From Rostratula benghalensis (taxonomy: Eukaryota > Chordata > Aves > Charadriiformes > Rostratulidae): a DNA stretch of 64,000 nt. This document shows positions 13,001 through 22,945 of the stretch, piece by piece. Below the pieces are notes generated by a model. It was given only the letters and a program-made list of their open reading frames with translations, did not search any database and was not told the origin of the DNA. The stretch is from assembly GCA_013399305.1 (NCBI GenBank), contig VXAI01000160.1, positions 14,276 to 78,275 on the forward strand, in the 5' to 3' direction. A program made the position numbers and the translations under genes. How positions within the stretch are numbered: the first letter of the stretch is position 1; each line of letters opens with the position of its first letter.

Positions 13001-14225
13001 AATCATACTGAATTCAAGCCAGCAGAAGACACTGCTGTAAAATTTGCATAATAATAAGCTGCCTTTAGCAAAAGCTATGAATCCTTCAGGTGAGAGGAGC
13101 TATTTATATCCAGTTTTACAAGACACATTAAGCACTAGTGGCATCATGTGTCTGGCGTATGTTACAGACCTCGCTCAGCTGATGAGATGGGCCGTCTCTC
13201 TCCATTTAGATGTCAAGTATTACTTTCCCTTTAACAGCACAACACTGACATTTTCAAACTACTGTCCTGTGTATTTGTATTATAAAAGAGATATAGAGGC
13301 AATTAAAAAAAAAACAACAAAACCCCCAAAACAAACAAGTAATTTTAAAAAATAAAAGTAACAGCGCCATCACTGGCTTAACCGGTAGCAGCCCCACTTT
13401 GAGTACAGATTCAGAACAGAGAGGAAAGAAGAGAAAACATCTCTTTGTCTTTTTCTTGCCTGATAGCTGATTCTTCAGGCCTTATAACCTCAGGGTGTTC
13501 CTGATGAGAAAATGGTGCTGAAGAGCTTTGGTGTGGCATCTCTACAAAACACCTCCCGTCCTCCTCTTTTCCTGGTGGCAGTATAACCAGCAAGTATATG
13601 GACAACCTCCTAGCTAAAACACTGGTATGCTTCCCTTGCTCTAGGCTTCAACCAGAGGGAAATCTTTAACATCAAATCTCCATCAGCTGTAACTGTTACT
13701 CTATGTCTGTATGGAGCATAGGGGATTTCCTTTGGAAGTCATGCAAGAAACCAAGCCCTACCCCATCACCTGGGTTTTGCCCCGTTCACCTTGTTCTGAA
13801 ATACAGATAGCGCCCTGGAGATCTAGGCACTCTTGCTTAGAAAGGCAGAGGGAAATCGAGAGTTTTCTGCAAACTCAACTTCCCCCCCAAAAGCCAAGTA
13901 AGTCCAACCCCCACCCCAGTGCAAAGGACTCCTTGGAGCTGGGCACTTCCACCACACGGAAGTTCTACACTCTACTCTCAGCACTGGTGGATTTCACTCC
14001 ATTACCCAATTACTCCATTATCAAATGGGGAACATCTGCAAGCCAGAGCACATCGTGCCCTGGTCATGGTGTGGTGGTCAGTGCAGATGAGGTCCTGGCT
14101 GAGGGCAAGCAGCTGGTGGGGTTACACAGAATGGGCACCCAGGACCACCAGGGTCCAGGGAGTGCTTGGATCCACTAGCTCGCCCCTTAGCTTTGATGGC
14201 AAACAATAATTGACCTGGAGCAGAG
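10068..14225. other. Intergenic DNA, no gene recognised
   Basis: The stretch is unique-looking. It has an AT-rich block with TATATAAACC-like repeats at about 10996-11040 and an A/C-rich run near 13306-13352. Two neighbouring 140-residue frames on the minus strand (12066-12488 and 12509-12931) are in different frames and look like low-complexity Ser/Pro/His sequence. The stretch just before the CR1 (13700-14200) has an open frame of 155 residues that I could not relate to any family. Confidence 0.6.
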
Positions 14226-15080
14226 ATCATAGAATCACAGAATGGTTAGAGTTGGAAGGGACCTTATGGATCATTGAGTTCCAACCCACCTGCCATGGGC
14301 AGGGCCATCTTTCACTAGCTCAGGTTGCTCAAAGCCCCATCCAGCCTGGTCTTGAACACTTCCAGGGATGGGGCATCCACAACTTCCCTGGGCAATCTGT
14401 TCTAGTGTCTCACCACCCTTACAATAAAGAATTATCTAATCTAAGTCTACCCTTTTACAGTTTGAATTTGCTACCCCTTGTCCTGTCACTATGGTCCCTG
14501 ACAAAGAGTCCATCGCCATCTCTCTTCTAGGCCTGCTTTATGTACTGGAAGGCTGCTACAAGGTGTCCCAGGCGCCTTCTCTTCCTCAGGCCGCAGCTTC
14601 TAGAGCTGGACCCAGAACTGCAGGTGGGGGGTCTCATGAGAGCAGAGTAGAGGGGCAGAATCACCTTCCTCGATCTGCTGGCCATGCTTCTTTTGATACA
14701 GCCCAGGATCTGGTTGACTTTCTGGGTTGCAAGCATACTTTGCTGTCTCATGGTGAGCTTCTCATCAAGCAACATTTCCCAAGACCTTCTCCACAAGGCT
14801 GCTCTCAATCCATTCTCCATCCATCCTGTATCAGTGATTGGGATTTCCCCAACCCACATGCAATAACTTGTATTTGGCCTGGACAGACTTCATGAGGTTC
14901 ACACTAGCCCACCTCTCAAGCCTGTCCAGGTCCCTCTGGATGGCATCCCTTCCCTCCAGTGTTGACCATGCCACACGGCTTGGTGTCACTGGCAAACTTG
15001 CTGAGGGTGCATTCAGTCTCACTGTCCATGTCTCCAATGAAGATGTTAAAGAGTACTGGTCCCAGTATTGACCCCTGAGA
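14226..15080 (-). mobile_element. CR1 LINE, 5'-truncated, 3' part of ORF2 and 3' UTR
   Basis: The left end on the + strand is ATCATAGAATCACAGAATGG, which is the reverse complement of the CR1 3' terminus, so the element reads on the minus strand. Moving right come the complement of the C-terminal ORF2 region and then reverse-transcriptase-proximal sequence. On the minus strand the peptide [20 protein letters not shown] and the downstream KYKLLHVG are typical of CR1 ORF2 after the RT active site. The frame is broken by stops and shifts. There is an internal deletion near 14580-14605, where the usual stretch between the GCCGCAGC-like and TCTAGAGCTGG-like blocks is missing. The copy is dead and moderately old. 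Confidence 0.93.
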
Positions 15081-16863
15081 TGACATGAGAGCCCCACCTG
15101 CAGGTGATGATTAAAAAAGAATGGAAGGAGGCAGCATAGTGTGCAAATCCTGGGAATGATCTGGATTTCATGGGGGATGGGGTGCCAGATCTTTCGCATA
15201 CCTCTGCGGGAGGACTCCCCAGGCTGCAGCGGTATATATTTCTCCATGTTTTAGGGAAGACGTGCTCGTGGATGAGGCATGGAAATGGGATCCACTGCTT
15301 TCTATAGCTGTGGCAGCTCTCCTTGCATAAATAATATTGCTTCACTGTGCTTCATATTCCTCACCAGGAAAATACCTTTTGTGCCTACCGACCATATATT
15401 GCTATTTCGAGTTTTTTGTAATTTACATCTGCAGTGAGCTATGAAACACTATGAGAGAAATTGCTACATTAGGGTAGTTGTTTTGTTGTCTGTCTGTCCA
15501 CCTATACCACATTTTCCTGTATAGGAGTTCTCTGCTGTTGCCACACTTACTGTGTGTACGTACTATGCTGACGAGATGGCCGGCGCTTGCAGACAGTCTG
15601 TGAGTAAATGCTGCTATTCCACATGTTAAAGCATAACAGGCTTTTGTAGAACTTGTTTAACTCTGATTTTCCTCTATTTTATCAGTTTCATAGTGATAGA
15701 GCTGGCTTTTTTTTCATTAAATGTACTCAATAAAGTGCTTTGCAAGATAAAAAGGAATAATCTGGTAGCTCAGAAAGCAGTTCAGATCTTGTTATCATTG
15801 CTTAAGGACTGGAACAAGCTGATGTTATTTAGGGAAACTTCTCCATTAAAGGGCTCAAATGCAGCTTCAGGCTTTCTGGAGTCTTCAGGAGAGGCAGGAA
15901 GGATGAGAAGCTTCTGCAGTATCACCTCTCACAAGAGCACCAAGTGCAAAGTAAATGCAACTGTGCACAAGATGGCAATGTTCTCCACAAAAAGGGCCGC
16001 TCCTTCCTTCCTTGCTACAGTCTGCTTGTGTACTTTTAGACATACTATTTGTTTCAGTGAAATATCAGTAGCTGCACTTCAGATGCTCAGTTCTGCTGTG
16101 TGCGGGATTGAAGTCTCTGTGAATGCAAACAGTGAGATACGCACGCCAGCTGTATGTTCAAATACATCTCCCTGCAGGCATGTGTAAATCTGTCCCACAG
16201 GTTTCTAACAGCTTTAGCTAACATACCAAGCAGCAGCTTGTTTTTCCTGCATTCTGACCTATTCTTGCACATGAACATGGTGTCTATAGCACTAGCATCA
16301 CAGGATCGTCTATCAGGAAGAGTAGGTCTGTCACCGTGTTGGTCACGAATAGCTGGCCATACACATTCCTGATTCACCTATCACCACAGCTCCAGGCATC
16401 TTGTCCACAAAACCCTCACATCTAAATCAGTCTCCAGAAAGAAGCTGGATCCAAATCCACTAGGGGCTGAGGAATGTGCTCAGCTGGTCTGTGGCAGTGC
16501 CATTCCAGTGTGTGAGGTATGTGAAAGTCTGCACAGGACTGAAATGTGCCAGCTCCTCATTGTCATTCTTCTCTGAGGTCAGATCACATCCATGCCTTTC
16601 TCTAGGATGGTCTACTTCTCTTTTGAAGAAATGCTTACATAAGTAGATGGCTTTTACTGGGCGAGATACATGGGTTAAGCGTTAGAACTTTTCTGATTTA
16701 GAGAGTAGAGAGCATTCTGGGCCAGGAGTAGACACCTCTAGACTGAGAAAACTTTATTGACTGAAGAAGTTGAGGGCTAATGTCTGTCAGCCGTGTCAAA
16801 ATAGACCCAGAAACTTAAAACCCCAAAAGTTTGTATTGGATCATTAATGTTTATAAATATGTA
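15081..16863. other. Intergenic DNA between two CR1 copies
   Basis: No gene or repeat is recognised. A 164-residue + strand frame at 15693-16187 has no family resemblance, and several other frames overlap its 3' end. I treat it as chance. Confidence 0.6.
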
Positions 16864-17172
16864 AAGGGTGAGTGTCAGGAGGATGGAGCCAGGCTCTTCT
16901 CAGTGACAGCCAATGATAGGGGCAATGGGTGCAAGATGGAACACAGGAGGTTCCACTTAAATATGAGGAGAAACTTCTTCACGGTGAGGGTGACGGAGCA
17001 CTGGAAGGGGCTGCCCAGAGAGGTTGTGGAGTCTCCTTCTGGAGACATTCAAAACCCTCCTGGATGTGTTCCTGTGTGACCTGATCTAGGTGTTCCTGCT
17101 ACAGCAGGGGGATTGGACTGGATGATCTTTTAAGGTCCCTTCCAATCCCTGATAGTCTGTGATTCTGTGATT
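16864..17172 (+). mobile_element. CR1 LINE, 3' end fragment
   Basis: The + strand carries the end of CR1 ORF2: [20 protein letters not shown] followed by [15 protein letters not shown], which is the conserved C-terminal block. After it come the short 3' UTR and the terminal TGGACTGGATGATCTTTTAA and GATTCTGTGATT motifs. The Met at 16831 is outside the element. The copy is truncated at the 5' end and the frame has lost part of the C-terminal coding end. Confidence 0.95.
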
Positions 17173-17825
17173 GGTTTGAAAGAAGAATATTGATAAATTA
17201 TTCAACATAAGTGATCATGCAAACACGTGAGAGTCCCTTCATAGATCTTTGATTTTCCGATCAGCCTCAAGGAAGCTCCTGGCTTGGCATTGCAGGTACC
17301 AGTCTGGGTATGTTGCTGCCACGCCATCAGCCAGCCAGCCTGGGGAGAGGCATAAGAGCCTCTCTGCAGTTCCTGTAGACATCCGACCTCTTGGTACCTG
17401 CTGCTACAGAGTATCAGCAGTCATCCTCCTCATACCTGAGCCACATGCGAGGATCTGGCCATACAGCTGCCACCGCTGCCTCCCCCCCCTGAAGCTCTGC
17501 TCCCACGTTTAGCTGTGTGAAGGCATCAGAAAGGGAGGGCTTTTCAGAAGAGCAACAGAACTTGCCGTCTCCCCTAGCAAATACTAACTTCCAGACTTGT
17601 TGAAGGCACACCTAGGCACAGCCCTGTGTGATGCTCAATAACTGGGAGCCAAGCTGGTTTCTCCCACCGAACCGTACTAAAGCTCCTGGCAGCTGTAAGC
17701 AGAAGTGCGGCCCCATTGTGGCAAATTTCAGGAAACGGCGCGTGGTCTCGCATCCCTCACCTGAATGAACGTGGTGTGTAATCCACTCAGGGGCTTTTCA
17801 GTGTCTATCGCTCATTGAGAATACT
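17173..17825. other. Short intergenic interval with a CpG-retaining patch
   Basis: The interval separates two CR1 copies. The part at about 17664-17775 holds an unusual cluster of CpG dinucleotides, including ACGGCGCGTGG. No gene is recognised. Confidence 0.5.
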
Positions 17826-17990
17826 ACAGAATCATAGAAAGATATGGGCTTGGAAAGGACCTCTCTGGAGATCATCCAGTCCACCCCTCCCCCCCTGCCT
17901 AGGAAGGATCTTAGCCCTAATGTGATACTTCTTATAAAGCTCTTGTCCTAAATCTGTCCTACAGGTGATGATCCATATCATCTTCATAGG
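17826..17990 (-). mobile_element. CR1 LINE, short diverged 3' fragment
   Basis: The left end, ACAGAATCATAGAAAG, followed by GGCTTGGAAAGGACCTC and ATCATCCAGTCCACCCC, is the reverse complement of a CR1 3' end, so the element is on the minus strand. The first 85 bases are clear; beyond about 17910 similarity is weak and the right limit is a guess. Confidence 0.8.
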
Positions 17991-20689
17991 TTCACCTTTT
18001 TCTATTCTTCCTTTTGTGCATGACAGTATTGCATGCTTTCTTTGTTTACAGAGGAAGAAACTATCCAGGTTGACTTTCAAGTTTTTATGGCCAAAACCCC
18101 CTCAACCTCACCATCAGGTATGATGATAAGGAAAGCTGTATATCAATCCAGACAGATTCCAAATCAGAGCTGGCATCTGGATGGACCCACTGAGAAATGG
18201 CCAAAGAGGACCTACCTAGAACCACTGGAGCACATAGCACCCAATGTACCCATTAATAATGAGAATGGCAGGGTGGACATCTCTCCTTACATTCAGCGAG
18301 GACGTGTGGCCTCTCACGTCCTAGGATCTAATGCTCTGCTTGGCAAAGCTGTGGTACTGACCTGTGAGATATCAGGATCCTCTGTGTTGGTGGACTGTTT
18401 ACTGCTTGGAACATGGACAGTCACTCAGAACAGAACAAAAAAATATTTTGCCAAGTAATAAGTGAAGTTCCACAATCCATAATTTAGACTTTTCACAGGG
18501 AGCAGAAGGGCTCTCCAAGGGCACCTGTATGGCATGGGTATGCACGGTGGGACAAGAAATTTCTGGGTTCAGGTACCTGTGGTGCCCATAAGAGCCTGCT
18601 GCCTGTGCCTGTGGGCAGAGCACCCCGTACGTCTCTATTCTTGTTATGTGATTGACATTCTGTTATTAGAACCTCCATAGAGCTTTTCAAGCCTTAAATA
18701 ACCCAGCCTCATAATCACTCTGGGAGGTAATTAAACTGCCTGGTTATCAACAGTGGAACTGAAATGTGGAGTTGGGATCTAGATTTTGGATGAGATAACC
18801 TTTTATTTTGCCGGCCAGGTCACAAAGTATTAATACAAGTGGAGTGGACCCGGATTTCTGCTTCTGCCATGGCTCCGCATTAGTATTTGAGTTAGATGTT
18901 TAGGAAGCTCCAATTTCCCAGTCTTGTTCTCAGAACATCTTCCCATAAGACTGAATCCCAATGTATTTTGTTAGAAAAGTGAACAGAACGGGATATTTAA
19001 AAAAATCTAAACAGTGCCTGGATCATGGTATTTTGGAGGACATCACAGGTATGTTTCTGTGTCTCAATGTCTTTGTATCAGGTTTTAGCCTAATCTGTGA
19101 TGGACTGAACTTTTTTTTTTTTTTTCTTTTTTTACCATGGCAACCTCACTATGGTGATTTCAGGGCTAGGGAGCTTTATATTTATCTTGACCAGCATGAA
19201 GAAGTCTGAGCCTCATTAACTGTAGGAAGGTGGATGGATAGCATATGGAACACACCGCACACGAGACGGCACTTCCCTTCCCAGGGCAACTGGGTCATTC
19301 ATATTATCTACACGCACTGCAAGTTTCCTTTTGGAAATACTGAGTTGCTAACTGTTCTCTCTGTCCCAAGGGAAGAAAATCCAGACAGATGGCTTCAGAG
19401 AAACCTTGCATCTTTAAGGGAAGATATCCTCCTGGAACAATAATTAATGCTGGTGGGATTTTTTTTTTTTTTTTTTCCTTTTGAGAAACTTGGAAAGAAT
19501 TCAGTATCACCAGAGGGCATTAACACAGAGCCTAGCAGAGGACAGAGAAAGATAAAGAGGGGAAAAAATAGCTATCACAAAACAGTGATCCTATTAAAAT
19601 GACATTGAAGAATTCTATTAGTGCTCTTTGCCCCCTCGCCTGCCTGCCTTCGAAGATTCGAGGCGAAACACAAGTGCTTGTCAGTCAGACAAAGCCTCCT
19701 AATAATCTCTGCTAAAAGGTGACATTCACGCATTGCAGAGGGACACATGGGGCTCTGGGCTGACTACCTCAGGAGCCTGCTGGCAGAAAAGCCACGTCTG
19801 GCTGCGGGTGCCAGTGCTCCATGCTGCAGGGAAAGGGATGGTGAGGGCAGACCCTCACCCACCCAGAGGCTCTGCAGCTCTGCCTGTGTGAGTGGGGCTG
19901 AGCAGCAACATTGCCTCCAACAGAAAGCAGGCTGCTGCTAGGCAGACTTTATGTCAGGACTCCGGAGCACTGAGCAGGTTGGGGTGGACTTCATCCTCAC
20001 TACACCCCAGCTGAAATGCCTTGCTGTGCTGCCATCCAAGGGTGCCTGGTAAAACCTTACCCATGTTCAAATACCGTTGTTTGAGCTTTGGATGTGTTGA
20101 CCCTTATTGCTGGTGGCAATCATTAGAAGCAAACAAGTACAAGAGGAAGAAAGGCTAGATCCTAAGCTAGTGTTTCCTCCCAGAAACCTCACATGCACTG
20201 CTTGGTTTGGCACTATGTGGCATATCCTAGGGTTCCCCCAAAGAATGGTGATTTTGGGAGCCAGGAAAACTGAGGCCTAAGATGGTTCTCTACCCAAGAT
20301 CACTGCCGAAATGCTAGACTTCTTTCCCCGCTAGCAGCTAACCTTCTTATTTTCACTTCCCGAACTTGTTCTTCCAGAACATTTCAGCAGATGTCTGTTT
20401 CTGCAGCAGTAACTAGCGTGCTGTGCACAGGATTAAGAATGTGTTCTTCTCTTAGCCACACTCAAAAAAAAGTTTTGCATTCTATTAATTTCTGTCCCTC
20501 TCCCAGTTTTTTAGTAAGAAAACCTATTTGGATCAGGATCAAAGGAGTAGTTCAGTGCACTTTGTAGAAGCGCAGATTCTCTTTTACCTTTGGAAATCAC
20601 TAAAAGTGGCACAGAAAACTCAAACACCATCTTGAGCAAATATCTGTCTGCTCCACTCAGCAGAAATAATGTGTCAGCTGGAGTACTTT
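17991..20689. other. Intergenic DNA with an exon-like open segment
   Basis: The longest non-repeat frame in this part (18033-18458, + strand, 141 residues) contains a segment bounded by a splice-acceptor-like TTTGTTTACAG and a donor-like GTGAGA (18052-18363); see the findings. T-runs occur at about 19110-19124 and 19459-19476. A compact CpG cluster lies near 19636-19672. No gene is recognised. Confidence 0.5.
19459..19476. repeat. Poly(T) tract
   Basis: An uninterrupted run of 18 T. No adjacent retroposon body is recognised that would make it a reversed poly(A) tail. Confidence 0.95.
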
Positions 20690-21140
20690 GTGTAGCATTG
20701 GGTGCTGCATTCCCAGAGAGATACAGACCAGCTGGAGTGACTCCAGAATGGAGCTGCAGGAAGGATCAGAGAGCTGGAAATCACGACCTACCAGGAAGAA
20801 TGACTGCATTGGGTTTGCTTTGCTTAAAGGAAAGAAGATTAAGAATGGGGGAAGGGAGAATGATAATATTCCTCAAATATGTGAAGGACTGCCGCTGAGA
20901 GAGGAGGAAAATTTTCTTCTCCCTGGTGGAAAGCAAAAGAAATAATGGGTTGAAATTGCAGCAAAGATGATTTCAGTTAGGTATTATAAAAAAAGCTTTA
21001 TAACAGGATGCAAAATGAAGCACTGGACATGATTGTCTGAAGAGACACTTTACAGACCCCACTGGAAGTCTTTGAAACCAAATTAAGCAACTGTTTCTCT
21101 TGAGCAAAGGACAGATTGGGACTTTAAGGGACTATTATGA
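20690..21140 (+). mobile_element. Ancient CR1-like LINE relic
   Basis: The order of landmarks matches the end of CR1 ORF2 and is much more diverged than in the other copies. GGAGGAAAATTTTCTTCTCC is followed by a gap, then AATGGGTTGAAATTGCAGC, ATTTCAGTTAGGTATTA, GAAGCACTGGA and CACTGGAAGTCTTTGAAACC. These correspond to the family's read-outs of roughly 'G-L-K-L-Q-Q-R-F-x-L-G-I' and 'L-E-V-F-E-T'. The frame is destroyed by stops. Limits are approximate. The high divergence suggests an insertion older than the avian CR1 copies elsewhere in the window. Confidence 0.65.
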
Positions 21141-22404
21141 CATTTTAGAGGAAAGTAGCTCACCTGGAAATTCAGCTATTGGTAAACAGGCAAGTTGAAA
21201 AAAATGAATAAAATTTTTATTAATGCTTTTCTACATCTTACAAACTTTTAAAATACTAGAAGGTGACATGAAAAATAACAAAATATAAAAGGGAGAAGTT
21301 TACAGGTTTCAGAACTGGACTGTACTTGGCAGCTCTGAGGCACTGACTTACCCAGGGGCACTTGGAGCAGTATCGCTCTCTGGAAAGCTCATCTCTTTCC
21401 AGGTCATTCAAATGAGGAAGGCAGATTTCCCTCCTGCCTTCTTCAGGGGCTCTGGTGCTGCCAAAGGTGGTTGGGAGAGTATTATCAGGGCAATCCAGGA
21501 AGGAGAATTACACCTGCTCTAAATGGTGACAGAGCACTGAGCTGGGTACGTAAGAGGATGGAAATGGGAAGAGGCGATAAGGAGATTGCCAAATTGGCCA
21601 CTGCAGCCAAGCACACACTGGCAAGCTTTCTCCCTTGACTCTCTGCTGCGACCTCTCAATCACCCTTGGTGCAGCCCTTGCAATGCTCTGCCAAACAGGA
21701 TTACACTCCAGCAGAGGGAGAATTTACACATTCCATAGGACTTCATGAAATAGCAATTGGTAAGGACACACCACAGAATTAACTGGAAAAATCTATATAT
21801 ATTAGGGGGAGAGCTGGTGGCTGGGTGGGAAAAGGAGAGCTACAGCCCCTGTTTGCTTGGTTTTAAGCCCAAGCAACCTGTGCTGTGTTCAGGGAGTCCT
21901 CTTGCAAGCCTTGTGCTTGTTAGAATTTAATTGCTTGCTGATTGTGCTGCTGGCGAACTGGTGCAAATAGAGATGATCCCTCATTAATGCAGAAGATTAT
22001 GTGAGACCAGCTCCAAGGAATAATTTCAATAGTGTCTAAATACTCTTTGGTCCAAGTTTCCTTACATCAGAATGCCATTTTATTAACATATCTGAAGGAA
22101 AAAAATATCAGGAAAAAAGTCTGGTTGGGAACTGTCTCCCCACCCTCTAGGTATTTTTAAAAGTAGGTCTGTGCATTAGTCTTGGCCTGGAACTACGTGG
22201 AATTGCATTCGGAGACATATCATCAGGAGAGAGACCAGAGGGCCAATGGCCACTGCTAATTACCTTGCAGCTGGGCAGGAGCTGAAAAGCTACCCTTCGG
22301 CCTTGCTCAGTGGGAGAGAGTGTAGCACAGCTGTAAACAGCTGTAACGAGCCATTAGGGAAGTAGAAATCTACACCTACCTTTTGCTTTTTGCCTTGTGT
22401 GGAT
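21141..22404. other. Intergenic DNA
   Basis: This interval lies between the ancient CR1 relic and the purine tract. I see no gene, and no repeat beyond a short TATATAT run near 21793. Confidence 0.6.
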
Positions 22405-22635
22405 AAAAAAAAAAAAAAGGAATGGAAGGGGAAAGGCAAGGCAAGGCAAGGCAAGGCAAGGCAAGGCAAGGCAAGGAAAGGAAAGGAAAGGAAAGGAAAG
22501 GAAAGGAAAGGAAAGGAAAGGAAAGGAAAGGAAAGGAAAGNAAGGAAAGGAAAGGAAAGGAAAGGAAAGGAAAGGAAAGGAAAGGAAAGGAAAGGAAAGG
22601 AAAGGAAAGGAAAGGAAAGGAAAGGAAAGGAAAGG
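22405..22635 (+). repeat. Purine tract: A14, (CAAGG)8, then (AAAGG)~32
   Basis: A run of 14 A (22405-22418) and a G-rich spacer lead into eight CAAGG units (22437-22476) and then about 160 bases of AAAGG units to 22635. One base at 22541 is N. The repeat is out of register by one base across the N: two bases would be needed there to keep the phase. The tract explains all the Lys-Gly-Lys-Glu-Arg and Pro-Phe-Leu-Ser frames here; none is a gene. A homopurine strand of this length can adopt triplex (H-DNA) structure, which is an inference. Confidence 0.97.
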
Positions 22636-22869
22636 ATCACAGGAAGCTATGTGTGGATTACTGCTCTCCTTCTGAAGCCAAAGACGTCAGCCTTCTTTTG
22701 CAAAAGATGCAAGATGCATGTTGAGACATCTTGTGATTATAAACTCTCCTCAGCAAGATTATTGCGGGTCAAAGGATATGGGGACTCGTGGGATGATCTG
22801 ATTGGCAGGACAATTTGGTACAGACTGTGTTCTTTCATTTCTGCTGGAAACTTGGTGTAATTACAGCTC

Positions 22870-22945
22870 CTGTCTCTGGCCTGTGTGATGCAGGAGGTCG
22901 GATGAGGTGATGAGGATACTCCCTTTAGCCATAAAAATCTATTAA
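22870..22945 (+). mobile_element. Ancient CR1-like 3' end fragment
   Basis: The string GTGATGCAGGAGGTCGGATG, followed after a short gap by CCCTTTAGCCATAAAAATCT and ATTA, resembles the 3' end of an old amniote CR1 (GATGCAGGAGGTCAGACTAG ... CCTTCTGGCCTTAAAATCTA). It is diverged, and has no clear body upstream. It could be a separate insertion, or the distal end of the relic at 20690-21140 after later insertions; the 1.7-kb separation makes the first more likely. Confidence 0.6.

Noticed and set aside
15693..16187. 164-residue + strand frame
   Set aside because: No recognisable domain and no conserved splice sites; overlapping frames occur on the other strand.
22290..22860. Lys-Gly-Lys-Glu-Arg and Pro-Phe-Leu-Ser frames
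   Set aside because: They are translations of the pentanucleotide array in different frames.
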